A DNA stretch of 64,000 bases from JAWXUK01 sp044432725 (GCA_044432725.1 JAWXUL010000008.1:59521-123520), one strand, 5' to 3'. Numbered from the stretch's first letter, positions 34,365-43,492 are shown. The notes: a model not told the origin generated them from the sequence alone. Made by a program: numbers and translations.

Positions 34365-36265
34365 TGGACAAAGAGAAAATGAAAGATATGCCTCCTCATG
34401 GGAAGCCTCCTCATGGCAAACCACCTGAAGGGGCTCCTCCCACAAACCCTCGGGAAACCACAGGCATGAAGCCACCGGGCATGGGAGGTCCTCCGGGGAT
34501 GAATGGCCCTCGTGGTCCTCGCCCCAAACTGAAAGATACCAAAAGCACCGTGTTAAGAATCTGGTCCTATCTCAGTGAATCCAAGGGGAAAGTTTTCCTT
34601 GCTGTGCTATGTGTTCTCTTGAACACTTCCCTCTCACTCCTTGCCTCTTATCAAGTGCGTCCTATTTTAAACAACATCATCCAAGGACAAGGAATGGACG
34701 TGTTTCTGGCTCGGGTTGCTTTCATGTTGGGACTTTATGTGGTGGCAGTGGGGGCAAGTTTTTGTCAAGCACGAATCATGCTAGTTATGTCCCAAAAAGC
34801 ATTGGAGACCATACGGAATCAGCTTTTTGCCAAGTTACAAAAACTGCCTGTAAGCTATTATGACAAAAACAACAATGGGGATTTGATGAGTCGATTCACC
34901 AACGATGTGGATGCCATCAACCAAATGCTCACCCAAACCTTGGTTCAGCTTGCTTCTGGGGTAATCACATTGATTGGTACTTTTGCCTTGATGGTCTATA
35001 CCAACATCTGGCTCACCTTGGTGACCTTGGTCATGCTACCCATCATCACACAAATCGGTAAATTTGTGGGGGGGCATAGCCGTCGCTATTATCAAGGACA
35101 ACAGCAAAGCATTGGTGCGCTGAACAGCTTTATCGAGGAAATGGTCTCTGGACAAAAGGTGGTAAAAGTCTTTAACCATCAAGAGGAATCCAAAGAAAAT
35201 TTCCAAAAATTAAACGAAGCCTATCGAGAGAACGTCTTCCGTGCCCAATTTCTAGGTGGGGTGATGGGGCCTGTGATGGGTTCTCTTGCGAACTTGAATT
35301 ACACCATCACAGCCACAGTGGGCGGGCTTTTGTGTGTTTTTCAAGGCTTTGACGTAGGTGGATACACCATTTTTGTCAACTATTCTCGTAACTTTAGCCG
35401 TCCCATCAACGAAATCACCATGCAAATGAATGTGATTTTCGCTGCACTGGCAGGGGCAGAGCGTGTCTTTGAAATGATGGACCAAGAACCAGAAACCCCT
35501 GACAAAGAAAAAACAATGTTTCCAGAAGAATTTAAGGGGCATATTGTGGTGGAAAATATGGATTTTGGTTATACACCAGAGAAATTAGTCCTGAAAAATG
35601 TCTCTTTCCAAGGGCGCCCCAGTGAAAAAGTGGCTTTTGTGGGCTCTACTGGGGCAGGAAAAACCACCATCACCAATTTGCTGAATCGCTTTTACGAAAT
35701 CGAAAAAGGTAGTGTCACCATTGATGGGGTGGACATTCGTGACATGAAACGGACAGAACTTCGTGAAAATATCGCACTGGTGCTACAAGATACCCATCTT
35801 TTCACTGGAACCATCAGAGATAATATACGTTATGGACGACTGGATGCCACAGAAGAAGAAATCATCCAAGCAGCCAAGGCTGCCAATGCTCATAACTTCA
35901 TCAAAAAGTTGGAACTGGGCTATGATACTCTCTTAACTGATGATGGCAGTAACCTGAGCCAAGGGCAACGTCAGCTGCTGAACATCGCCAGAGCTGCCAT
36001 TTCCAAAGCGCCTATCTTAGTTTTGGACGAAGCCACCAGTTCTGTGGATACCCGCACAGAGCAATATATTCAAGAAGCTTTGGATCGTTTGATGTCTTCT
36101 CGCACCACATTGGTCATTGCCCATCGCCTGTCTACTGTGCGAAATTCCAATAAAATCATCGTTCTGGATCATGGGGAGATTATGGAGACAGGGTCTCATG
36201 AGGATTTAATGGCACAGGAAGGACGCTATTACAAACTGGTCACTGGCGTGGTGAAATTGTCATAA
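34364..36265 (+). CDS. ABC exporter half-transporter, second subunit with Pro-rich N terminus
   Basis: The 633-residue partner has an unusual N-terminal tail of about 55 residues rich in Pro, Gly, Met and His (repeats HGKPP, GMGGPPGM). Then come the six-helix membrane domain and an ATPase with GSTGAGKTT, LSQGQRQ and ILVLDEATSSVD, which keeps the catalytic Glu. It overlaps the first subunit (TAATG). The pairing of a DDS and a DEA site is typical of heterodimeric multidrug exporters such as BmrCD/LmrCD. The tail's role is unknown. Confidence 0.93.
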   Translation: MDKEKMKDMPPHGKPPHGKPPEGAPPTNPRETTGMKPPGMGGPPGMNGPRGPRPKLKDTKSTVLRIWSYLSESKGKVFLAVLCVLLNTSLSLLASYQVRPILNNIIQGQGMDVFLARVAFMLGLYVVAVGASFCQARIMLVMSQKALETIRNQLFAKLQKLPVSYYDKNNNGDLMSRFTNDVDAINQMLTQTLVQLASGVITLIGTFALMVYTNIWLTLVTLVMLPIITQIGKFVGGHSRRYYQGQQQSIGALNSFIEEMVSGQKVVKVFNHQEESKENFQKLNEAYRENVFRAQFLGGVMGPVMGSLANLNYTITATVGGLLCVFQGFDVGGYTIFVNYSRNFSRPINEITMQMNVIFAALAGAERVFEMMDQEPETPDKEKTMFPEEFKGHIVVENMDFGYTPEKLVLKNVSFQGRPSEKVAFVGSTGAGKTTITNLLNRFYEIEKGSVTIDGVDIRDMKRTELRENIALVLQDTHLFTGTIRDNIRYGRLDATEEEIIQAAKAANAHNFIKKLELGYDTLLTDDGSNLSQGQRQLLNIARAAISKAPILVLDEATSSVDTRTEQYIQEALDRLMSSRTTLVIAHRLSTVRNSNKIIVLDHGEIMETGSHEDLMAQEGRYYKLVTGVVKLS

Positions 36266-36278
36266 CAGAGGTGAAATT

Positions 36279-36734
36279 ATGGTGAATAAAGGAAACATTC
36301 TGGGAAAATTTCATTCTGTTGCCGAAAAAGCTCGCCCCCAAGAGGGGGTGACTTTTGGGGAGGTGAGCCAACCTGAACTGGTCTCGCTCCTCTTTTCCTT
36401 CAAGCTTTCTCCTTCTGGGCGACGCTCTTTGGTGCTTTTGGCAGAAAAGGGAACGCAAAATCAGAGAAGTCTTGCCCATGCTTTGGACATCAGCCCACAG
36501 GCAATGTCAGAGACCATCAAAAAGCTCTTAGACCATGGTTGCATTACCAAGGAAAATGGGAAGCAGAAAAATGAAAACTTCATCTCTCTGACCCCCTTGG
36601 GGGAAGATCTGGCACAGCTTTTGGTGGAGATGATTCAAAATCACGCAGAGGATTTTTTTCAATCCTTCAGCGAGGAAGATTTGCTCTTATTCGAAAAACT
36701 CTTAGAGCAGTTGTTGGGCACTTTGGAGAAGTGA
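36279..36734 (+). CDS. MarR-family transcriptional regulator
   Basis: The 151-residue protein has a winged helix-turn-helix core (RSLAHALDISPQAMSETIKKLLDHGCITKE) and helical dimerisation ends, typical of MarR. It lies 13 bp after the exporter genes, so it most likely autoregulates this operon; the palindrome at 32294-32311 is the best operator candidate. A terminator-like hairpin follows at 36764-36795. The inducer is unknown. Confidence 0.9.
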   Translation: MVNKGNILGKFHSVAEKARPQEGVTFGEVSQPELVSLLFSFKLSPSGRRSLVLLAEKGTQNQRSLAHALDISPQAMSETIKKLLDHGCITKENGKQKNENFISLTPLGEDLAQLLVEMIQNHAEDFFQSFSEEDLLLFEKLLEQLLGTLEK

Positions 36735-36763
36735 TTTTTCTCCTCTCTCAAGAAAAGGAAATA

Positions 36764-36796
36764 AATGGCTGTCTCCTATGAGGCAGCCATATTTTC
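36764..36796 (+). terminator. Terminator after the MarR gene
   Basis: AATGGCTG pairs with CAGCCAT around a roughly 14-nt loop, followed by ATTTTC. The T tract is short. Confidence 0.6.
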
Positions 36797-36819
36797 GGAG
36801 ATTTCCTTTCAAAAAAAAC

Positions 36820-36848
36820 TTGAAAAACTTTTATGCCTATGTTATAAT
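36820..36848 (+). promoter_or_regulatory. Promoter of yebC
   Basis: TTGAAA, a 17-bp spacer and TATAAT, with TGT before the -10. The predicted start is about 36855, giving a leader of 300 nt. Confidence 0.82.
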
Positions 36849-36854
36849 GATAGA

Positions 36855-37155
36855 AACTTTATACTCTTTCTATTTAAAAACGACAGTTAAATTAGCTGTC
36901 TATCTTTGTTCTTGTCAAGGCGGAGGAGCCCTGAATCCTTGGTGGATTCAGGGGGACGACAACGTAGGCAAGGGCACAGAAAGGCGGTTAGTTACTGTTT
37001 GTTTTTAGATGGAATGAGTATTGGGGGAAAAGAATCACGGGAAAATTTTTCTCATGTCATCGCTTCCCAAATAGGATATTTTTCTCCAGTGGGACCCTCG
37101 CAAAAACTTAGAACAGAAGTCCCCAAAAAGAGAACAGACAGAAAGGTGGATTCAT
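36855..37155 (+). promoter_or_regulatory. Long structured leader of yebC
   Basis: The leader holds a GACAG/CTGTC stem at 36882-36900 and a perfect 10-bp hairpin (CCCTGAATCC / GGATTCAGGG, 36929-36953). The latter is nested in TTGTC/GACAA arms (36912-36916 with 36958-36962), followed by purine-rich GGCAAGGGCACAGAAAGGCGG and a T-rich GTTTGTTTTTAG. I cannot match it to a known riboswitch. No convincing leader peptide with a ribosome site was seen. Confidence 0.5.
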
Positions 37156-37878
37156 ATGTCAGGACATTCCAAATGGCATAACATTCAAAAAACAAAAGGA
37201 GCAGCAGATGCAAAACGCTCTCAAATATTCACAAAAATTGCTCGTGAAATGATCGTTGCTGTCAAAGCAGGAGGCAGTGGAGATCCCGCAAACAACTCTC
37301 GCCTCGCCACAGTCATTGCCAAGGCGAAGGCAGCCAATATGCCCAATGATAACATCAAACGCACCATTGAAAAAGCAGCTGGTGCCAATAACGCAGACAA
37401 CTTTGAAGAAGTGGTCTATGAAGGTTATGGCCCTAATGGGGTGGCTGTGATTGTAGAAGGCTTGACCGACAATCGCAATCGAACTGCCCCAGAAATCCGT
37501 CATTATTTTGACAAATATGGTGGCAATCTAGGTGCTTCTGGTTGTGTTTCTTGGTCTTTTGACAAAAAAGGTGTCATCATCATCGAGGCAGAAAATTTAG
37601 AGGAAGAAACTGTCATGATGGATTCTTTGGAAGCTGGGGCTGAGGATTTTTCTCCTGAAGGGGAAATCTTTGAAGTCCTGACCTCTCCTGAGGAGTTCAA
37701 CCAAGTGGTGACTCAACTGGAAGAAAAAGGCTACACTTTCTTGGAAGCTGGGGTAAAATTGGTTCCACAAACCTATGTTGCTCTCAATGATGAGAAAGAT
37801 ATCAAGAACATGACCAAGATGATCGAGTTATTAGAAGATAACGACGATGTACAAAACGTATACCATAACTGGGAATAG
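37156..37878 (+). CDS. yebC: YebC/PmpR-family protein
   Basis: YebC-type proteins are cytosolic; members act as translation factors that relieve ribosome stalling or as transcription regulators. The 240-residue protein starts MSGHSKWHNIQKTKGAADAK, the family hallmark, and has the three-domain acidic organisation with NRTAPEIRHYFDKYGG and GCVSWSFDKKG. It has its own promoter and terminator. AAAGGTGG precedes the ATG. Confidence 0.96.
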   Translation: MSGHSKWHNIQKTKGAADAKRSQIFTKIAREMIVAVKAGGSGDPANNSRLATVIAKAKAANMPNDNIKRTIEKAAGANNADNFEEVVYEGYGPNGVAVIVEGLTDNRNRTAPEIRHYFDKYGGNLGASGCVSWSFDKKGVIIIEAENLEEETVMMDSLEAGAEDFSPEGEIFEVLTSPEEFNQVVTQLEEKGYTFLEAGVKLVPQTYVALNDEKDIKNMTKMIELLEDNDDVQNVYHNWE

Positions 37879-37886
37879 ACGAGCAG

Positions 37887-37924
37887 GGCTACCACTGAAA
37901 GCTTCAGTGGTAGCCTTTTTTTTG
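37887..37924 (+). terminator. Terminator of yebC
   Basis: GGCTACCACTGAA pairs perfectly with TTCAGTGGTAGCC around a 3-nt loop, followed by eight or more T. Confidence 0.95.
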
Positions 37925-37925
37925 C

Positions 37926-37962
37926 AAAAAAACAGAGAACCCACAAACATTGGGGTTCTCTG
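37926..37962 (-). terminator. Terminator of the chemoreceptor gene
   Basis: On the minus strand AGAGAACCCC pairs with GGGTTCTCT around a 9-nt loop and is followed by GTTTTTTT. Confidence 0.88.
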
Positions 37963-37975
37963 GATTAAAACTTTT

Positions 37976-40009
37976 TTATCGCAGTTGAAACTTTTCAATC
38001 ATCTCTATCATCAAACTAGATTGAGAAGAAAGCTCTTCGGAGGCTGCGGCTGAATCCTCGCTAATGGCTGAGTTTTGGCTCACCACATCAGAGATTTGGG
38101 AAATATCTTTGTTGATTTGGGCGATGTCCTCTGCCTGTGTTTGTGCTGTCAAGGAGATATGGGATAGCTTATCCACAAATCGTTCCACATCTGACACCAG
38201 ATTTTGAAGGTCTTTGGCATTGTCCTGTGCCATATCAGAGCCTGTTTCAATGGCTGTTGCAATGGCATTGATGATTTTTGTTGTGTCCTCCACCGCTTCA
38301 GAGGTCTTTAGGGAAAGGTTTCTCACCTCGTCTGCCACCACTGCAAATCCTCTGCCCACTTCCCCTGCTCTTGCTGCTTCCACAGCTGCATTCAGGGCAA
38401 GGATATTGGTTTGAAAGGCAACATCCTCGATTGCCTTGATGATTCGTTTGACCTCGTCACTCATGCTCTTGATATCTTTCACTGATTCCACCAAATCAAG
38501 CATTTTCCCGTTGCTGACGGTCAAGTCATCGCTGATGGATTTGGCATCTTCTGTCACAGTGCTAGAATTATCTGCCATTTCTGAAATTGTGCCATTGATA
38601 CCAGAGACAAGCCCCTCTAAATTCACCACAGAGGACGCCTGTTGGGTGGAGCCAGCCGCTAGTTCTTGTGCCCGATCTGCCAGTAAAAAGGCACCTTGCC
38701 CCACCTCTTCAGAGGTGCCCTTAATCCGAGAAAGAGAGCCTGACATCATGTAAACAAAGTCTTCCATGGACTTTTTAATGGACTGGAAATCCCCTACATA
38801 TTCAAAGGTATCATCCAACTGGAAATTCCCTTTGCCAAAGGCTTTCATGGTCTCGTCAATATGAAGAATTGTTGCCATAACACTTTTGGCACAATAATCC
38901 ATCTCCTGTGCCAGACTGCCAATCTCGTCATTGGATTCAAAATCAAGAGGGGTGTGTAAATCCCCATGGGCGATGCCTTTGATAAACTTTTCCAGTTTTT
39001 TCATCGGTGCAAGGTGAGTTTGAATCCCCCAAACACAGAAGAAAGTAGAAATCAACAAAACCACCATTTGTGTCGCAACCATGGTTTGCACAACATCAAA
39101 AATGGGTCCATGGAACTCACTGGAATCCATGGCAGAAATCACCCTCCATTTTGTGACATCATCCACTTCCAAAATCCCACCAGTACGTTTGGTGCCAAAG
39201 AGTTCATAAGAGAACATTGTGCCAGAGGGGTTGTTCAGCTCTTCTAAGAAGGCTTCTCCACCAAAATTGGTCTCGATCACGTTTATCCCTACATATTCAG
39301 CAGACTCATGCATGATAATATCGAAATTCTTGTCGATGATATAAGTACTGCCACTGTCTCCAAAAGAGCTTTGGGACAGTTCTTCCATCAAAGATTCTAA
39401 CACGATATCAACAAGCAAAATCCCCAAAGCCCGCTCTGTGTCATCATAAATGGGATGAGCAATGGAAACCACCAACTTTTGAGTGCGATGATCTAAATAA
39501 GGGTCAGAAATAAAGGTGCTTCTCAAATCAACTGCTTGGAAATAGGGACGCTCTGCCAAGGAGAAATCTGTCCCACCAGTATTCCCTACATTGGTGACAA
39601 AATTATCCACATGAATGGAACCAAGTCCAATATCCAAGATACTTTCCAGACGAAAAATTTCTGCAATGGTGTCCATCTCTTCGCAAACAGAGTCGAAGCT
39701 GTCTAAATAAATCACCTCTCCTTGGTCAGAAGGGCTTAAATTTTCCTCTACATCTAAAAGGAAATTCTGAAAATGTACATTTTGAGCAAAAGCTTCCACA
39801 GCATAGACGTAGTGAGAAACAGAAGCACTGATATCAAATGCCACAGATGCCAAAACAGTATCCATGTATTTATGTTCTGCTTCACTTAATGACTCGTCCA
39901 AGGTACTCCACACACTGGCAGTCATGATTATATTGATGATAAATATAGTTAAAGCCACTTTTCCGATGACTTTTCTCGCAATGCTTGAAGATTTTTTTCC
40001 TTTTTTCAT
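37976..40009 (-). CDS. Methyl-accepting chemotaxis protein with Cache sensor
   Basis: The 677-residue receptor has a membrane segment near 15-38, an extracellular Cache-type sensor of about 270 residues (YFQAVDLRSTFISDPYLD, KLVVSIAHPIYD), a second membrane segment near 325-345, a HAMP domain, and a C-terminal signalling hairpin with EVGRGFAVVADEVRNLSLKT at the CheA/CheW-binding tip. The start at 40009 follows AGGAGA; the longer frame adds an Arg-rich leader and is rejected. Cache domains bind small organic ligands. No che or flagellar genes are in this window. Confidence 0.94.
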   Translation of the reverse strand: MKKGKKSSSIARKVIGKVALTIFIINIIMTASVWSTLDESLSEAEHKYMDTVLASVAFDISASVSHYVYAVEAFAQNVHFQNFLLDVEENLSPSDQGEVIYLDSFDSVCEEMDTIAEIFRLESILDIGLGSIHVDNFVTNVGNTGGTDFSLAERPYFQAVDLRSTFISDPYLDHRTQKLVVSIAHPIYDDTERALGILLVDIVLESLMEELSQSSFGDSGSTYIIDKNFDIIMHESAEYVGINVIETNFGGEAFLEELNNPSGTMFSYELFGTKRTGGILEVDDVTKWRVISAMDSSEFHGPIFDVVQTMVATQMVVLLISTFFCVWGIQTHLAPMKKLEKFIKGIAHGDLHTPLDFESNDEIGSLAQEMDYCAKSVMATILHIDETMKAFGKGNFQLDDTFEYVGDFQSIKKSMEDFVYMMSGSLSRIKGTSEEVGQGAFLLADRAQELAAGSTQQASSVVNLEGLVSGINGTISEMADNSSTVTEDAKSISDDLTVSNGKMLDLVESVKDIKSMSDEVKRIIKAIEDVAFQTNILALNAAVEAARAGEVGRGFAVVADEVRNLSLKTSEAVEDTTKIINAIATAIETGSDMAQDNAKDLQNLVSDVERFVDKLSHISLTAQTQAEDIAQINKDISQISDVVSQNSAISEDSAAASEELSSQSSLMIEMIEKFQLR

Positions 40010-40266
40010 GCTTTCAACTCTCCTATAAAGGGAATATCTCACCCTGTCTCTGGATATATGTTCTTCCCCAACACATCTTATCATAGATTTTGTCGAAAGT
40101 CAAGAAAAATGATAGGAGATATCTGTGAAAAATAGGAAGAAAAGAGGAAATCATTCCCTTTTTTTGACATAAAGGAATCGTATTTTTGAAAAGAATAAAA
40201 TGATGATAGATTCCTAATGTACAGTATAAATTTTCCCAAGTTCAGGAATAATTTTTCATAAAACCA

Positions 40267-40295
40267 TGGACAAGATTCCCCCCACATGGTATAAT
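40267..40295 (+). promoter_or_regulatory. Promoter of the GGDEF-EAL gene
   Basis: TGGACA, a 17-bp spacer and TATAAT, with TGG before the -10. The implied leader is about 110-120 nt. Confidence 0.75.
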
Positions 40296-40414
40296 AACAT
40301 GACTCATTTTACATACTTGACAGAAGATATTGCTTTTTTTCTAGAAAAACCAAAGGATAAAGTTGTCTTTGTACAGAGTTTGAAGAAGTATTTCCACTAA
40401 AAAGACTTAGAAAG

Positions 40415-42538
40415 ATGGTAAAAATCATGAACCAACGCTTTTTTGAAATGATATCTGACCCCAGCAGCAACATCCCTAGCTATTTCTCTGACCCTGAAAC
40501 CCAAGAAATCCTTTATTTTAATCAGCCTATGAAACTGCTGATGCAAATCACCAATGACAAAGAATATCTGGGAAAAAACTGTCAGGAATTTTTCGCTGAA
40601 ACCAAGAAAGAGGAAGAAGAAAGCCGCTACCAAAAAGCAGAGGTCGCAAAAGATCAAATTACTGTCTTTCATTTCCACTGTGCAAAAATCAACGCTTATG
40701 TCACAAGCTATGTCACCTTGCTGTCTCACAAAGGGAAAACGCTTCAATTTAATAAATTTTTCGAAACAGATGCCAAATATCATCTTTTGGAAAATATGTC
40801 CTTTCAAACGGCGATGATCAAAGTGGTAGAAATCCTCTCCCAAGGACAAAAAGAGGATCAAATCAATCGCTTTTTAGATCTATTAGGGGAATACTACCAA
40901 GGAAGCCGATGCTTTTTCTATCAAATGAATCCCAGAACAGACGAAGTGAAAGAAGTTTTTTCTTGGGACAGTGACACAGCCCCCAAAATACTGGATCAAA
41001 CAATCCAAGCCAATCATAATCATGCCTTTTTATCTTGGGCTGCCACAGGTCTCCCCTGGGAAATATTGAACTTCGATTTTCATTCAGACAAAACCAAAAA
41101 TTTACCCCCAGAAACCATAGAGCATTATACGAAAAACAATTATCTCAATCTGTCCATTTGTCCCAGTTTTTCCAAAGATCGTCAGCTGAAATCTGTCCTT
41201 GGCATCCTAAATCGTACCAGACAAATGGAAGAATCCGGACAATCTTTTTTAAAAGTCGTGGCGCAATTTCTGGATACTAGCCTGATTGCACTGTCTGGCG
41301 AGGGGGATGAAAGCCAATACCTTGACCAACTGACCGGTGCTTTGAATCGGGGGAAATATAATACAGCCCTCCAAAACCTGAAATTTGAAGCGCCACAAGA
41401 CATTGGTGTCATTTTTATCAATGCCAATGGTTTGAAAAAAACAAATCAATACTATGGCTTAGAAGCAGGGGATAAATTGATCCAAGACTCTATGTCACTT
41501 GCCAAAAACACCTTCGATTTTCCTTGGTATCGTCTCAGTGGAGATGAATTTATTTGTTTTGTCACAGAATCACAGGAGGAAACCTTCAAAAAGAAACTTT
41601 CAAATCTCCACGAAGAACTTGCACAAATGCCCCAACGTCTCTTCGCCTTAGGTTCTGCTTGGGGCAATCGCACCAACGATATGGACAAGCTGATTGAAAC
41701 AGCTGATGCCATGATGTACATTGACAAGCAAACTTATTACACCGATTTTGACCCAACGAAAATTGAGTTTTCCGACCATGTACTCCAAGATTTACTCCTT
41801 GCCATCCAAGAAGAAGAATTTTTGGTCTATCTACAGCCCAAAGTAAGCCTTGCCACTGAAAAAGTTGTGGGGGCAGAAGCTCTGATCCGTCGTTTCAGTA
41901 AGGCACAAAATAAAATGATTTTCCCAGATCAGTTTATCCCTCTCTACGAAAAAAAATCAATCATTCGCCATGTGGATTTATTCGTCCTGAGAAAAGTTTG
42001 TCAGCTGTTAAAAGAATGGAACCAACTAGGGGAAAAGCTGACAGTCTCTGTCAATCTGAGCCGTGTCACCCTGTTAGAGCATGGAATCGTTCACAAATTC
42101 GCTGATATTTGCGATGATTACGCCATTGAGCACAGTCAAATTGTGGTGGAAGTCACCGAACGTGTGGGATTGATTGAAAATGAAATGGAATCCCCTCTCA
42201 TCGAGCAGTTCAAGCAATATGGCTTCACCATCTCTCTGGACGATTTTGGCTGTGCCTATTCCAATATTGTCACCCTTGCCACCATTTCTGTTGACGAGGT
42301 AAAAATTGACAAAAGTTTGGTAGATAACATTTTAACCAACAAAAAGAATAAAAGCATTGTGGAAAACATGATCCGCATGGTGGACAGTTTTGGTCAAACC
42401 TCTACCCTTGCAGAAGGTGTGGAAAGCCAAGAGCAAGCAGACTGTCTTCGTGAGTGTCATTGTCAATATGTCCAAGGATACTTCTATTCTCGCCCGATTC
42501 CCACAGATGAATTTTTCCAAAAATATATTGCAAATTAA
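40415..42538 (+). CDS. Cyclic-di-GMP enzyme with GGDEF and EAL domains
   Basis: The 707-residue soluble protein has an N-terminal sensor region (about 1-290; PAS-like then GAF-like). A GGDEF domain follows with SGDEF at 375-379, then an EAL domain (from about 455) with EAL at 488-490, SVNLSR, DDFG and KIDKSL. Both signature loops are near consensus, so either activity is possible; the EAL metal ligands look intact. The start may be 40415 or the ATG at 40427, which has slightly better spacing to AAAGATGG. It ends at a strong bidirectional terminator. No membrane segment is present. Confidence 0.92.
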   Translation: MVKIMNQRFFEMISDPSSNIPSYFSDPETQEILYFNQPMKLLMQITNDKEYLGKNCQEFFAETKKEEEESRYQKAEVAKDQITVFHFHCAKINAYVTSYVTLLSHKGKTLQFNKFFETDAKYHLLENMSFQTAMIKVVEILSQGQKEDQINRFLDLLGEYYQGSRCFFYQMNPRTDEVKEVFSWDSDTAPKILDQTIQANHNHAFLSWAATGLPWEILNFDFHSDKTKNLPPETIEHYTKNNYLNLSICPSFSKDRQLKSVLGILNRTRQMEESGQSFLKVVAQFLDTSLIALSGEGDESQYLDQLTGALNRGKYNTALQNLKFEAPQDIGVIFINANGLKKTNQYYGLEAGDKLIQDSMSLAKNTFDFPWYRLSGDEFICFVTESQEETFKKKLSNLHEELAQMPQRLFALGSAWGNRTNDMDKLIETADAMMYIDKQTYYTDFDPTKIEFSDHVLQDLLLAIQEEEFLVYLQPKVSLATEKVVGAEALIRRFSKAQNKMIFPDQFIPLYEKKSIIRHVDLFVLRKVCQLLKEWNQLGEKLTVSVNLSRVTLLEHGIVHKFADICDDYAIEHSQIVVEVTERVGLIENEMESPLIEQFKQYGFTISLDDFGCAYSNIVTLATISVDEVKIDKSLVDNILTNKKNKSIVENMIRMVDSFGQTSTLAEGVESQEQADCLRECHCQYVQGYFYSRPIPTDEFFQKYIAN

Positions 42539-42539
42539 A

Positions 42540-42577
42540 AAAAGCTGTGTCACATAAATTTGTGACACAGCTTTTCT
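42540..42577. terminator. Bidirectional terminator between the GGDEF-EAL and repressor genes
   Basis: AAAAGCTGTGTCACA pairs perfectly with TGTGACACAGCTTTT around a 6-nt loop, with T runs on both strands. Confidence 0.94.
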
Positions 42578-42586
42578 TTTGATCTG

Positions 42587-43279
42587 TTACAGTTCACTTA
42601 ACACAGTAATCGCTTTACCAAGAATACGAATTTGATTCAATGCCTCTCCTCGGTAATGTTGTGGGCGATAAATGGGGTTTTCTGGGTAAAGAGAAAGCTC
42701 CCCTTCTTCTTCGTTGTAATAAACACGTTTCAAAGTAGACTCTTCCCCAATCAAAACCGCAGCAATTTCACCATTTTCCACCATTTCTTGCTGACGAACC
42801 AGAACCACATCGCCTTCGTGAATGCCTGCGCCTGTCATGCTGTCGCCTTTCGCTTTTAAGCAGAAATCATAGCGTTTATCGTCATTATTGGGAAGGGTTA
42901 GCTCGTAATCGTCCCAATCCTCTACTGCAAGTTCTGGGGAGCCACAGGCAATTTCTCCCACCAGTGGGACATGGATTGTCTTTGTACTCAGCAGTTCAGG
43001 CAGAGGGAGATCTGCCAAAACAAGCTCCCTCTTAGAAGGAGGTGTCACAATCAGGGGAAACACAGAGGGAGAATGCCCATCTGTCCCCAAGAGATAATCC
43101 GTAGAGACGTTAAAAATAGAAGCTATTTTAGTGATTGTTTTCATGCTGGGTTCTATGGAGTTTGATTCATATTTACACATATTCGCTTTTGATACTTGCA
43201 AACGTTCTGCCAAATCTTTCTGGGTAATGCCTTCAATTTCACGCAAGCCTTTGACTCTAGTCCCAAAAGACATAGCCAT
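42587..43279 (-). CDS. CI/LexA-like self-cleaving XRE repressor (S24 peptidase)
   Basis: The 230-residue protein has an N-terminal XRE helix-turn-helix (ITQKDLAERLQVSKANMCKY), a linker, and a C-terminal S24 domain. Self-cleavage residues are visible: the scissile ACG at 111-113 (Cys-Gly instead of Ala-Gly), Ser147 in GDSMTGAG and Lys184 in STLKRVYY. This architecture is that of phage CI and HdiR-type SOS-cleaved repressors, not of LexA, whose DNA-binding domain differs. AAAGG six bases before 43279 supports this start; 43273 and 43285 are alternatives. It faces away from an array of TTTC-N7-GAAA sites and is most likely autoregulated through them. Confidence 0.92.
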   Translation of the reverse strand: MAMSFGTRVKGLREIEGITQKDLAERLQVSKANMCKYESNSIEPSMKTITKIASIFNVSTDYLLGTDGHSPSVFPLIVTPPSKRELVLADLPLPELLSTKTIHVPLVGEIACGSPELAVEDWDDYELTLPNNDDKRYDFCLKAKGDSMTGAGIHEGDVVLVRQQEMVENGEIAAVLIGEESTLKRVYYNEEEGELSLYPENPIYRPQHYRGEALNQIRILGKAITVLSEL

Positions 43280-43328
43280 CACCATCCTTTCAAAAATTTA
43301 TGACGTAAAGGTAATAGAAGATATCTAT

Positions 43329-43357
43329 ATTATAATGTTTCTTTTTTTGAAAGTCTA
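43329..43357 (-). promoter_or_regulatory. Promoter of the repressor with operator in its spacer
   Basis: On the minus strand TAGACT, a 17-bp spacer and TATAAT. Operator site 1 (43337-43353) occupies the spacer and touches the -35, so bound repressor would block RNA polymerase. Confidence 0.65.
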
Positions 43358-43492
43358 TACTTATTTCAAAAAAAGAAACTTTTTTTCGACTAACTTCGCT
43401 AACTTTCCAAAAATGAAATTTATTTTCGAAAAGGTATTGACAATTTCTAAATAAGAAACTATAATAGAGCAAGAGGTTTCGTAAAAAGAAAT
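43337..43492. promoter_or_regulatory. Cluster of five TTTC-N7-GAAA operator sites
   Basis: Inverted repeats with consensus RTTTC-N7-GAAAY occur at 43337-43353, 43363-43379, 43403-43419 (CTTTC variant), 43443-43459 and 43476-43492. A sixth lies at 43747-43763. Spacers between half-sites are always 7 nt and A/T-rich. Centres are 26, 40, 40 and 33 bp apart. The repressor at 42587-43279 is the obvious candidate ligand. Confidence 0.8.
43437..43465 (+). promoter_or_regulatory. Consensus rightward promoter with operator exactly filling its spacer
   Basis: TTGACA and TATAAT, both perfect, are separated by 17 bp that are precisely operator site ATTTC-TAAATAA-GAAAC (43443-43459). Another operator follows at +5 to +21. 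The transcript would read through 43500-43799, where no convincing gene is seen, into the two genes at 43800 and 44080. Confidence 0.88.

Noticed and set aside
36906..37181. Open frame through the yebC leader
   Set aside because: It lacks a ribosome site, overlaps yebC in another frame, and consists of hairpin sequence; leader RNA explains it better.
40299..40401. 33-codon frame ahead of the GGDEF-EAL gene
   Set aside because: Its ATG lies at or before the predicted transcription start of the promoter at 40267-40295 and has no ribosome site.
42587..43279. Genuine LexA
   Set aside because: The N-terminal domain is an XRE helix-turn-helix of phage-repressor type rather than the LexA winged helix, and the operators (TTTC-N7-GAAA) do not match the Gram-positive SOS box.
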